DNA from: Heliomicrobium gestii
GTDB lineage: Bacteria > Bacillota > Desulfitobacteriia > Heliobacteriales > Heliobacteriaceae
Direction of reading: 5' to 3'
Assembly: GCF_009877435.1 (NCBI RefSeq)
Contig: NZ_WXEX01000002.1
Coordinates: 62,001 to 126,000, forward strand
Length of the DNA: 64,000 bases
Positions within the stretch are counted from its first letter, which is position 1; every line of letters starts with the position of its first letter. This document shows positions 43,794 to 51,744 of this stretch, in pieces. The translations under genes were made by a program, and so were the position numbers. Below the pieces are notes generated by a model. It made no database searches, was not told the origin of the DNA, and saw nothing but the letters and a program-made list of their open reading frames with translations.

Positions 43794-44048
43794 TCAGAAA
43801 CATCTTTGCGAGATGCAGCGACTGGCCGAGCTGTCTTTTGAACAGGTGTCAAAGCAGCTCAGGTCTTTTCCGGCGCATTTGGAACCGCACTTGTAGGCGT
43901 TTTCGTCGCCGATACACCCTCTCAGGCACGATAGCGACATCATCGGTTCAATGGCGCCGCTTCCGCTCGAGGGCTCGGCGAGGGCGAAGGCATAGGTTCT
44001 CCCGGAACCGAGGAACGATCGATGAGCATTCATCTGCAACAGGATCAT
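43794..44048 (-). CDS. RiPP-type precursor peptide 2 (four Cys pairs)
   Basis: An 84-residue Cys-rich peptide. The leader has MNAHRSFLGSGRTYAF from residue 6, like precursor 1, then SSGSGAIEPMM. The C-terminal 47 residues hold eight Cys in four pairs, CX3C, CX3C, CX3C and CX4C, spaced 8, 6 and 8 apart. Two charged linkers (GDENAYK, SKDSSASR) separate them. ATG at 44048 overlaps the stop of the LamG gene (ATGA), so translation is coupled. The Cys-pair plan could serve disulfides, thioether links or metal binding. Confidence 0.65.
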   Translation of the reverse strand: MILLQMNAHRSFLGSGRTYAFALAEPSSGSGAIEPMMSLSCLRGCIGDENAYKCGSKCAGKDLSCFDTCSKDSSASRCISQRCF

Positions 44049-44890
44049 TCGACTACCTCCCTATACTCGCCGAGATCATTGTCCTTGAAGGCCACTTGCG
44101 GCATGGAACAGGCCACCCATAGGGGCGTCTCATCGCTGCCGCGCCCGCCCAGCAGCCCATCGTCCGGGTATTGGTTTTCCTCCTCACACCGGCGGGCGCG
44201 GTTAAAGGCGATAGTGCCATACCCTTCTGACAGCAGCCAGTTGCCTCGCAGTTCCGCTTTTTCTTTGGTCGCGGCGTCGATCAGGGTCAGCTTTCCGTCG
44301 ATGCCATCACGCATATAGTTGAGAATCATCGCCAGGGACAGTGTCCCCTTCCAGATGCGCAGCTGCCGGATCACGCCGGTAAAGGCTTCATTTTTGTCTT
44401 TTGCGCCCTGCCCGTCCTGGCCCACCAGAAGCGGGGCCGTATTCTTCGTTTTGCCCTTCGTATTGTCTGTCACTTCGTCGCATTTTTTCCCATCCAGGTA
44501 TAAGAGCAGCTTGGCTGCGCCATCAGAACCGGTGCGCCGGACGACGGCGATATGGTGCAACGTTCTGTCCTTGATCACGCTCGAAATGGCCTGGGGGTTG
44601 ATCCCCGAATCGTCCAGGCGGCTGACGACGATGACGCCGCCGCCTTCCCCTTCCCGGTACCGCACCGCAATGGGATAGGGGGTGTCAGCGCCCCGTTTTT
44701 CGAGAATGCTGCTGATCCGGTTCGTCGCCCCCGGCGTCGCACGGAACCAAAAATCGAGGGAAAAATCGTCAACACCGAAGTTAAAATCATCGTGATGGGG
44801 GATGACGACGACGCTCTTTCCCTGAAATCGCAACCCTATTTGACCGAGCGCGGAGAAACGCGGAATCGTGTTTTTCACCGTTTCAACCAT
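44045..44890 (-). CDS. LamG/concanavalin-fold protein
   Basis: A 281-residue protein whose first 200 residues form a laminin-G/concanavalin-like beta sandwich: FGVDDFSLDFWFRATPG, VIKDRTLHHIAVVRR, LLLYLDGKKCDEV and FTGVIRQLRIWKGTLS are the usual strand motifs. The last 80 residues (LRGNWLLSEGYGTIAFNRA onward) are a distinct extension. No signal peptide is present. Such folds bind sugars or peptides. Placed between PatG-type genes and the peptide gene, it may bind the precursor or be the surface display partner. ATG at 44890 follows GGAAGGAG. Confidence 0.75.
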   Translation of the reverse strand: MVETVKNTIPRFSALGQIGLRFQGKSVVVIPHHDDFNFGVDDFSLDFWFRATPGATNRISSILEKRGADTPYPIAVRYREGEGGGVIVVSRLDDSGINPQAISSVIKDRTLHHIAVVRRTGSDGAAKLLLYLDGKKCDEVTDNTKGKTKNTAPLLVGQDGQGAKDKNEAFTGVIRQLRIWKGTLSLAMILNYMRDGIDGKLTLIDAATKEKAELRGNWLLSEGYGTIAFNRARRCEEENQYPDDGLLGGRGSDETPLWVACSMPQVAFKDNDLGEYREVVE

Positions 44891-44924
44891 TGCCGTTCTC
44901 CTTCCCTTTTTATCCTATCCCCGA

Positions 44925-45866
44925 TCACGGCCCGGGATAAAATCGAGCCAGCGGCGTCACCAGGAACGGGAACTGGTCGGACACATCGACCCGGCAATAC
45001 CAATGCGCTTCATCGCCCAGGTAACGGTCTTCGTATGTAAAGATGATTTCGACGATGCTGCGATTGCCCTGAGCGTTGGCGGGACGGCCCCAGACCTTGG
45101 CCAGCGTATACGGGTTGTTGCTGTCTTGCAGCATGGCCTTCGCCATTTTATAGACAGCGTCATACTTCAGGATCACATAGTTGATCGCTCGATGGACGTC
45201 GGTGTTTCCGGCGTTGTCGGTAAAGGCCAACAGTTGACTGAAGGTGGCCGCGACGATCTTTTCGTCCACCTTGGTTTTGCCGGACACATACTGAACAAAA
45301 TCTTCTTCCGTGAATGGGGTGACCTGATTGCAGAACAGGATGGGCAGTTGCAAATCGTTGCACATCTTCGGGGAGGCCACCGGTCCGCGGACCCCGATCA
45401 CGAGGACGTGTTTGCGCTTTTTCGGATAATCGGCTTCTGTGTAACCGATGATTTCCGTCAGCTCAATCGGCGACCGCGCCTGGAGGATGTAGGAGTCGAC
45501 ACAACCGTCGATCTGGAGCACCCAGCAGATCTCCCGAGCAAGGGCCGCATTTCGCGCCTGACTCAGCACAGAAAAGAGCACATTGTCATCGGGCGTGACG
45601 CCGCGCAGGCTCGATGACAGCCGCGTCACTTCCCGCTTCACGCTCTCCGTGGGAAACTGCGGGCGGATCTGCCCGATCGCGTAGATGTATTGTTTCGCCA
45701 CACCTGCATAGGGATGGTTGGTCTGGGGCATTTTCCCCAGATTCGGCGAGACCTCCGGCATCATCAAGGGCTGCGCCGCTTCCATTTCGGGCATAATCCC
45801 GCCACTCACTGGACAAGCCTCCTCGACGCCGGCACTGAGGTTTTTTTCCGTGACCTGATCGTTCAC
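44925..45866 (-). CDS. PatG C-terminal-domain-like protein (copy 1)
   Basis: A 313-residue protein resembling the C-terminal half of cyanobactin maturation proteases. Diagnostic segments are YIYAIGQIRPQFPTESVKREV (about 64-84), SVLSQARNAALAREICWVL, SYILQARSPIELTEIIGY, VLVIGVRGPVASPKMCNDLQLPIL, TDNAGNTDVHRAINYVILKY and WYCRVDVSDQFPFLVTPLARFY. An N-terminal extension of 60 residues contains Met/Pro/Glu-rich sequence. The gene follows the subtilase gene after 48 bases, so a PatG-like protein appears split into two genes. GTG at 45866 lies behind AAAGGGG. Confidence 0.8.
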   Translation of the reverse strand: MNDQVTEKNLSAGVEEACPVSGGIMPEMEAAQPLMMPEVSPNLGKMPQTNHPYAGVAKQYIYAIGQIRPQFPTESVKREVTRLSSSLRGVTPDDNVLFSVLSQARNAALAREICWVLQIDGCVDSYILQARSPIELTEIIGYTEADYPKKRKHVLVIGVRGPVASPKMCNDLQLPILFCNQVTPFTEEDFVQYVSGKTKVDEKIVAATFSQLLAFTDNAGNTDVHRAINYVILKYDAVYKMAKAMLQDSNNPYTLAKVWGRPANAQGNRSIVEIIFTYEDRYLGDEAHWYCRVDVSDQFPFLVTPLARFYPGP

Positions 45867-45914
45867 TTTGCTTTCCCCTTTCCCATTCGCTTTCTTAACC
45901 CATTGACGGAGCGT

Positions 45915-46790
45915 TCACCGGTTCAAATAGCCCCGCAGCGTTTGCCAACTGGCCTTCCCGTTTAACAACGGCGGCACGACGCTGTTGCGCTTCTGCCCCG
46001 TCGACAGGATGGCGCGGTGAAGCTGAGCGGCCGTTGCCTCGGGATAGAGCGACCAGAGCAAGGACAGAGCGCCTGTCACGAAGGGGACGGCCGCGCTGGT
46101 GCCGGTGAAGTAGGCGCTTTTGGCCGACGAAGCGGCGCTTGGGATCTGGACGCCCGGCGCCAGCAAACCCTGTCTGCCGATGCTCGCGCCCACATTGCTG
46201 CGTGGGTACAAGACCCCCTGTCGATCACAGGCCGCAACGGGAATCAACCAGGGATGGGCAAGCAGCGGCGTCTGGCCGACGCGCCCCTGATTGCCGGCTG
46301 CCGTGATGAGGAGCACCCCCTTGGCATAGGCGTAATCGACAGCCGCCTTCAGTTCCGGCCAATCCTGGTAAAAGGAGTTGTCCATCCCCAGGCTGAGATT
46401 GACGATCCTGGCCCCGCCGGCGATGACGTCATAGAGGGCCGTGATGAAGTCCCTTGGGGTCACCTGGAGGCAGCCATTCTCCCGGCCCCCTTCACAAAAG
46501 ATCGGGCGGATCAGGAGGGTGCATCCCGGACAGATCCCCGGCGCCACCGCTCGATCGCCGCAGAGAATGCCGGCCACCGCCGTCCCGTGGTTGCAGGCGT
46601 AACTGCCCCAGGAACGGCACTGGATCCGGTGGTCGGAAGCCGCCCGTTGAAACCGGGCCTCGCGAAAGGCCTCGTGGGACCGCTGAACGGGTCCGTCGAT
46701 CATGGCCACGACAATGTCCGGGGCGCCGCGGGTCTTCTCCATCAGCTCGTCCAAGCGAACCAGCCGTATCAACGCCTTGATTTCCTCCAT
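45915..46790 (-). CDS. Subtilisin-like S8 protease, PatA/PatG type
   Basis: A 291-residue serine protease without signal peptide, so it acts in the cytosol. The catalytic triad is visible: Asp in VAMIDGPV (near 29), His in NHGTAVAGIL (near 67) and Ser in GTSAAVPFVTGALSLLWS (near 229). The oxyanion Asn is in AAGNQG (near 165). Its compact size, the CNHGTAVAG context and the SAKSAYFTGTSAAVPF stretch fit the cyanobactin PatA/PatG subtilases, which cut leader peptides and can cyclise cores. The adjacent PatG-C-like gene supports this. Substrates are presumably the two Cys-pair peptides of the operon. Confidence 0.88.
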   Translation of the reverse strand: MEEIKALIRLVRLDELMEKTRGAPDIVVAMIDGPVQRSHEAFREARFQRAASDHRIQCRSWGSYACNHGTAVAGILCGDRAVAPGICPGCTLLIRPIFCEGGRENGCLQVTPRDFITALYDVIAGGARIVNLSLGMDNSFYQDWPELKAAVDYAYAKGVLLITAAGNQGRVGQTPLLAHPWLIPVAACDRQGVLYPRSNVGASIGRQGLLAPGVQIPSAASSAKSAYFTGTSAAVPFVTGALSLLWSLYPEATAAQLHRAILSTGQKRNSVVPPLLNGKASWQTLRGYLNR

Positions 46791-46841
46791 AGTTCACACT
46801 GCCTCCCTCCTTTCGCAAGATAGGACGTTGCCCCGCTCGGA

Positions 46842-48107
46842 TCACCTCCTTTGCGACGCCATCACGGTTGGATCGGCCGAGGAGAGCGGCAGCGGATCAA
46901 TGGCAGCCGAGTCTATGAAAAAATCGGTGATCATGTCCAGCAGATACCGGATTTCGGCTTCCACGGTGAACCGGGACAAGCTGACGCGGATGGCCCCTTT
47001 GGCGATCGCCGGGGCGATCCCCATGGCCACTAACACATGGGAGGGCGTGGGATTGCGGCTGCAACAGGCGGAACCGCCGGACAGGGAGATCCCCTGCTGA
47101 TCGAGGTAGGCCAAGATCGCTTTATTGCTCCATCCGGCGAAAGCGATGCAGGATGTCGACGGCAGCCGGTTGGTTCGATCGCCGCAGACACGGGCAAAGG
47201 GGAATCGGCGCAGGATCTCCTCCTCCAGGTCGTCTCGCATCCGCTTGATCCGTTCAATGTCTGCCGGCAGGTTGCGGTAGGCCTGGGTGGCGGCGATGGC
47301 CAAGCCGTTGGCGGCGGCCACGTTTTCTGTCCCGGCCCGCAGCCCCCGTTCCTGCCCGCCACCGATGAGCAGCGGTTCGATCGGCGTGCCTTTTCGAACG
47401 AACAAGGCGCCGATGCCCCGTGGGCCATGAATCTTATGCCCCGACAGGCTCATCAGATCGATAGGCAGTTGGGAGAGATCGATGGCCATTTTCCCAAAGG
47501 CTTGTACGGCATCGACATGGAGCAGGCACCCTTTTTCCTTCACCCTGCCGGCGATGCGCTGCAAGGGGAACAAGACGCCGGTTTCGTTGTTGGCCGCCAT
47601 GATGGAAACGAGGGCCGTATCATCGGTGATGGCATGAGCCAACGCTTCCACATCCAATTGTCCTTCATCATCGACAGGCAGCACCGTCAAAGGAAAGCCC
47701 CGCTGTTCCATTCGCCGGCAGGTCTGCAATACCGACGAATGCTCAACCGCCGTCGTCACGATGTGCCTCTTCTGCGGCAACGCCGCCAATGTCCCTTGTA
47801 TGGCCCAGTTGTTGCTTTCGGTTCCGCCGCTGGTAAACAGGATCTCGCCTTCTTGCGCGCCGAGCAGGGATGCCAACTGCCGCCTTGCCTCAGTGAGGAC
47901 CCGGCCCGCTTCGTATCCGCCGGCATAGAGACTGGAGGGATTGCTGTAATGGCGGGTCAGACTGCGGACCACCTCGGGCAAAGGCGCTGTCGTGGCGCTG
48001 TTATCCAGGTAGACAGGAAAAAACCTGCGATTTGCTCGCCACCGGGGCGTCCGGTAGACGCCTTCCACCGGCCCCAATGACCGTTCGGCATTCAGATCAG
48101 GGTACAC
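46842..48107 (-). CDS. Cysteine desulfurase with leader-like N-terminal extension
   Basis: A 421-residue pyridoxal-phosphate enzyme of the NifS/IscS family, which takes sulfur from cysteine as a persulfide. YLDNSATT begins the normal family fold only at residue 33. PLP Lys is in SGHKIHGPRG (near 223), His in VEHSSVL, and the catalytic Cys in SGGSACCSRNP (near 349). The extra first 32 residues begin MYPDLNAERSLGPVEGVYRTP, resembling the leader motif of the two peptides in this operon. The extension is surely translated, because AAAGGAGGTG lies directly before the GTG at 48107. It may supply sulfur for peptide modification; no iscU-like scaffold is nearby. Confidence 0.92.
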   Translation of the reverse strand: MYPDLNAERSLGPVEGVYRTPRWRANRRFFPVYLDNSATTAPLPEVVRSLTRHYSNPSSLYAGGYEAGRVLTEARRQLASLLGAQEGEILFTSGGTESNNWAIQGTLAALPQKRHIVTTAVEHSSVLQTCRRMEQRGFPLTVLPVDDEGQLDVEALAHAITDDTALVSIMAANNETGVLFPLQRIAGRVKEKGCLLHVDAVQAFGKMAIDLSQLPIDLMSLSGHKIHGPRGIGALFVRKGTPIEPLLIGGGQERGLRAGTENVAAANGLAIAATQAYRNLPADIERIKRMRDDLEEEILRRFPFARVCGDRTNRLPSTSCIAFAGWSNKAILAYLDQQGISLSGGSACCSRNPTPSHVLVAMGIAPAIAKGAIRVSLSRFTVEAEIRYLLDMITDFFIDSAAIDPLPLSSADPTVMASQRR

Positions 48108-48222
48108 AAGACACCTCCTTTCTTTGCAGATGGCAAGAGCAGGCTACTTTCGATGGCGCTTTTGCCTTTGATTGGGTCTCGCCTGTAAATACGGGCGATA
48201 AAGGAAAATATTTCAAATCTCC

Positions 48223-48762
48223 TTAGCGCTTGCAAAAGTAATTTTCGTTTTTCTCCAGCATCCGGCGTAACTTGCGCAGCGTCCGGTACAAGATGACACC
48301 CACGTTCCGATCAGAGAGGTTCATGATCGTGGCAATTTTACGATTGGCCAGCCCGGATGCATACTTGAGCGTGATCACCTTGCGCTCCCGTTCATTCAGC
48401 TTGGCCATGGCCTCAAGCAATTGCTTCGTCGCCTCTTTGGATAGGGTGATCGTTTCGGGATTGATTTCGGCGCTTCCGGGGATGCTGGGCAACGCTTCAA
48501 GGGAAATCATCGTTTTCGAGCTGCGTCGATAATCGACAATGATGTTGTGGGCGATCGCATACAGCCACGATGATATCGTTCCTCGCTCGGGTTGGTAGGT
48601 CACTTTTTTGACAAAGGCCTGTTCAAAGGTCTGTCCGGCCAGGTCGCTGGCCAGATCAACATTGCCGACGCGCCGCAGTATGTATTTGTAAATTTTCGGA
48701 TAGTACGAGGCGTACACCGTGCAAAAAGTCGATTGATCGATCGGTTGGCGATCTATGTCCAT
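48223..48762 (-). CDS. ECF-type RNA polymerase sigma factor
   Basis: A 179-residue sigma-70-family protein with region 2 (YYPKIYKYILRRVGNVDLASDLAGQTFEQAF, then TISSWLYAIAHNIIVDYRR for -10 recognition) and region 4 (LNERERKVITLKYASGLANRKIATIMNLSDRNVGVILYRTLRKLRRML). There is no region 3, so it is of the ECF class. ATG at 48762 has AAGGGGG upstream. It precedes the cysteine desulfurase by 115 bases, facing the same way, and is probably the regulator of the RiPP-type operon. No anti-sigma factor is recognised beside it. Confidence 0.88.
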   Translation of the reverse strand: MDIDRQPIDQSTFCTVYASYYPKIYKYILRRVGNVDLASDLAGQTFEQAFVKKVTYQPERGTISSWLYAIAHNIIVDYRRSSKTMISLEALPSIPGSAEINPETITLSKEATKQLLEAMAKLNERERKVITLKYASGLANRKIATIMNLSDRNVGVILYRTLRKLRRMLEKNENYFCKR

Positions 48763-49009
48763 GAGCAGTCTTCCCCCTTTTTGGCATTTCTTACTTCTAC
48801 ACATTGCTCATGTTTTCTAATTCACAATTATTTGTGCTGATTTAAACTGCTGATTTCTACGGCAATCTCGCCAGATATGTATTTTAATTTTCACAAATGA
48901 ACTACGTTAAAAATTTGACTGTATTACAGATCATTCCAGAAGAAGCGGTTACCAACTTTTACGTCTAAAAAACATCCGTTTAAGAACGCCTTTTCCTATT
49001 CACGGCAAC
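48763..49009. other. Intergenic region upstream of the sigma gene
   Basis: About 245 AT-rich bases that must contain the promoter of the sigma gene. I see no clear -35/-10 pair or operator. It ends in the terminator of the NYN gene. Confidence 0.4.
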
Positions 49010-49058
49010 AAAAAAAGAAGCCCGAATCCACTCAAAATGAGTAAATTCGGGCTTCTTT
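49010..49058. terminator. Terminator of the NYN-domain gene
   Basis: AAAGAAGCCCGAAT and ATTCGGGCTTCTTT arms, with an inner CTCA/TGAG stem and T-runs in both directions. Confidence 0.85.
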
Positions 49059-49149
49059 TTTATTCCGTATGCCGATTTTTATGTCGAATAGCCGTGTCGG
49101 ACTACGCTCTGTCGCCGGAAGAGCCATTCGAGCGTTTACTGTTCAATCA

Positions 49150-49683
49150 TTACGAGGTCGTCTTGTAGTACGTCAGGGCGTGAAAAAAGTCATCGAGGCG
49201 GATAAACCGAGAGGCCTTGCGCTTGAGGTGACCGCTGACCGAATGGTCCCATGACGCCACTGCCACGGTGAAGCCGGCTTCCCGCAACCCTTCCACAGCC
49301 GGCAAAAAGTCCTTGTCTCCCCCAACGATGGTGACCACGTTATGGTTTGGCGATCGCCCTTTCATATCCCAAGCGATGTCCCAGATCATCTTCGTATCGA
49401 CCGCTTTTTCCTTGTTCGATGCGCTTCTCGGTATCAATTCGACGGTGTAATGAGACTTCTCCGCCATCCCCCACATCTGCCTCCCGCTGCCTGGCGCTTC
49501 TGAGGCGTACAGTTTGGCGCGCACATAGCCTCCGTCGGCGACAACGTAGAGCAACGCTTCAAAATCATAGACCCATTGCGTATCAAAAATCATCCCTGTA
49601 TCGGCATAGCCCTTCTTGAGCGCGCTCAGGCGCTGTCCCTCAATCCAGACGTTGGAATGGTCCACATAGACGAAGTTGGTCAG
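49150..49683 (-). CDS. NYN-domain (LabA/DUF88-like) protein, probable CTG start
   Basis: A PIN-like nuclease-fold protein of the NYN family. FVYVDHSNVWIEGQ forms the first strand and catalytic Asp, TKMIWDIAWDM supplies another acid, and GGDKDFLPAVEGLREAGFTVAVA is the C-terminal motif with paired Asp. Relatives are RNA nucleases. A GTG at 49665 would cut into the first beta strand. In the same frame CTG at 49683 lies 5 bases after AAGGAGGT, and a TAA precedes it, so CTG is probably the true start, giving 177 residues. The first strand is complete only with that start. It is monocistronic. Confidence 0.75.
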   Translation of the reverse strand: MTNFVYVDHSNVWIEGQRLSALKKGYADTGMIFDTQWVYDFEALLYVVADGGYVRAKLYASEAPGSGRQMWGMAEKSHYTVELIPRSASNKEKAVDTKMIWDIAWDMKGRSPNHNVVTIVGGDKDFLPAVEGLREAGFTVAVASWDHSVSGHLKRKASRFIRLDDFFHALTYYKTTS

Positions 49684-50160
49684 GGCGGCACCTCCTTACA
49701 GCGAGCTTCGTTCCGTAAAAACACTTCTACAGAAATATGATTTTTCCTTTATTTTCCATTAAAATTTCGGGGTTTTTTTCACTATCATTCCGATATTTAT
49801 GATATCACTTGTGCGGAAGGTGGAGCAAGCGACAAGCACGACACATCCACCGGGCATCCCTCTGATCGGGCAGTCAACCGGAGAAACAGCAGGCATGAGT
49901 GGTTGCTCCACCCTCACATCGGATGCGTCTTTTTTTCTATTATACCCTTCCAACGTTCCCGTTGTCCCTATAACAGAAAGGCAAAAACGACATTCATAAT
50001 TTATGTTCCATAAATAACTAACCATAGGAGGGAAACCCACTCAGGCGTAGAAAAAAGCTTACATGATATTCTTCACCGATTGGCGCCGAAGGAATGCCGG
50101 ATCAGCAAACAGGCAGCATCCGCCACCGCCTACAGGTTTCGAAAAAAAGGAGGGGGAATC
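49684..50160. other. Intergenic region with a long inverted repeat
   Basis: About 475 bases between divergent genes. At 49819-49912 a 10-base perfect inverted repeat (GGTGGAGCAA and TTGCTCCACC) encloses 74 bases that could fold further. A T-rich run follows on the plus side (49930-49936). It could be a structured leader or small RNA. I could not match it to SRP RNA, 6S RNA or a riboswitch class. Confidence 0.35.
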
Positions 50161-51603
50161 ATGGAGAGGACATTGTGGTGTCTAAACAGAGCGGCCGATC
50201 TGATCCAGGGCAATGAAGAGGCCTTTCGGAACAAGTATGCAGGCCGGCTAAACCTTGCAGACAGAACAAGGTTCAATAAGGGCTACAAACCGACCGAGGG
50301 AGACATCGCCTATAACCTGATGCCTTCTATTGAATACTTTGTCCCTGCCGTCCCCAAGTGCATCGGCAGCAGATTCAACAATGTCTTGGCCAATCCGATG
50401 ATGTACCCCGAACTGGATCTCATACACGATTTATATGTAAATCACTATAAGCAACCCGATTATACCTATTACTGGGACGGCGGCAGCAAGGCCAACGATG
50501 ATTGTTTTATGGCCACGGCCGATTACATGGGCTATTATGAGATCCTGGAGAAGACGGCGCCGAACATCCTGGTCGGTTACAGCCAAGGCGGGCTCGTGGC
50601 CAGGTTTTTGGCCTATCTCGATCAATGCGTCTTTAACAAGGGCGCGGACAACAGGGTCATCGACGCCATCGTGACGATCTCCAGCCCGATCTCCGGTTCG
50701 CCGCTGGCCAACCCAGCGAACAAAAGCAATATCCTGAGCGCATTTAAAGACTTGCTCCGTTGCATCCATATCTCGATTCTGTCGGACTCGTCGGACTCGA
50801 TCGAAAAAAGGGCGGACGATGATCTGGCTGCCCTTCCCGCCGATGAGCGCCTGCAGCAGATCAGCATCCAAAAGGAACTCATCTACATCCGAAACCTGCT
50901 CCAAAAGATCTGTCCCGACTCCGCCAAAGAGTTGATCAATGTTCTCAATACATGGATCGCCTGCATCAACTGGCTTGGTGGCTTGGAAAATCAACCGAAT
51001 ACAGCCTTTTTCGACCTCAGTATCGGCAAGCTCGATGATCAGATGTCTGTCCTGCACTGTGTCAATACACCGCTTCGCCTCCCCCAAAAGGCGATTCTAT
51101 CGACGAACAACGATGCCCGGCACCTGCTTGACGATACGTCAGCCTATGTGATTGCCCATTCCCGCCAACACCTGGCGAACTGGTTGCACCGGTCGACAGG
51201 CCCACTCTCCTGGCAAGCGGTGGAGGATGATTTCATTCAATCTTACAGCGGACCGGCGAACACCTTCTCGCCGATCAAAATCGACTATGACCGGATCAAT
51301 GCCATATTTATGGATCAGATCATGGTGGAAAACATCAGTGAACCCTGGGAAAATCCCCTCATCGACGAACGCATTCGCCAGTACGAAAATGGCATCGGTG
51401 AGATCGACATCAACCGCTGCGCCCACGACTTTATCATCCCCTCGTCCTATCAACTGTTCGAACAGAAGCCGCTTCCCACCTATAATCAACCAAACCCTCT
51501 GGCCAATCACCGAACAGGCGCTTCCTACAGCTACGACGCCGGAAAAAAGAACTATACACTCATCACTGATTTTCTTGATGATTTTTTGCAGCATAACCAG
51601 TAA
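50161..51603 (+). CDS. Alpha/beta-hydrolase (lipase-like) protein
   Basis: A 480-residue protein with the nucleophile elbow GYSQGG (near 142) inside ILVGYSQGGLVARFLAYLDQ, as in triacylglycerol lipases and esterases. A late His in NRCAHDFIIPSSYQLF could complete the triad. The middle contains a long helical insertion with repeated Asp/Ser and Leu. No signal peptide is evident, so an intracellular or non-classically exported enzyme is likely. ATG at 50161 follows AAAGGAGGGGG; the frame extending to 50080 has no ribosome site. The specific substrate cannot be named. A terminator follows directly. Confidence 0.7.
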   Translation: MERTLWCLNRAADLIQGNEEAFRNKYAGRLNLADRTRFNKGYKPTEGDIAYNLMPSIEYFVPAVPKCIGSRFNNVLANPMMYPELDLIHDLYVNHYKQPDYTYYWDGGSKANDDCFMATADYMGYYEILEKTAPNILVGYSQGGLVARFLAYLDQCVFNKGADNRVIDAIVTISSPISGSPLANPANKSNILSAFKDLLRCIHISILSDSSDSIEKRADDDLAALPADERLQQISIQKELIYIRNLLQKICPDSAKELINVLNTWIACINWLGGLENQPNTAFFDLSIGKLDDQMSVLHCVNTPLRLPQKAILSTNNDARHLLDDTSAYVIAHSRQHLANWLHRSTGPLSWQAVEDDFIQSYSGPANTFSPIKIDYDRINAIFMDQIMVENISEPWENPLIDERIRQYENGIGEIDINRCAHDFIIPSSYQLFEQKPLPTYNQPNPLANHRTGASYSYDAGKKNYTLITDFLDDFLQHNQ

Positions 51604-51612
51604 GGTTCCCGT

Positions 51613-51653
51613 AAAAACCTGCCTTTTTCGTATCGACAAAGCGGCAGGTTTTT
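51613..51653 (+). terminator. Terminator of the hydrolase gene
   Basis: AAAAACCTGCC and GGCAGGTTTTT arms with an 18-base loop, 10 bases after the stop. Confidence 0.75.
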
Positions 51654-51744
51654 GTATGTCCATCGCGCGAAAAGATTGATACAATGAAGTTGATTAGACC
51701 CTGTTGAACGACAAAGAACTGCAGGATGATGGGGATGAAGCGCC

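Noticed and set aside
49819-49912. SRP RNA, 6S RNA or c-di-GMP riboswitch
   Set aside because: None of the conserved sequence blocks of these classes were found.
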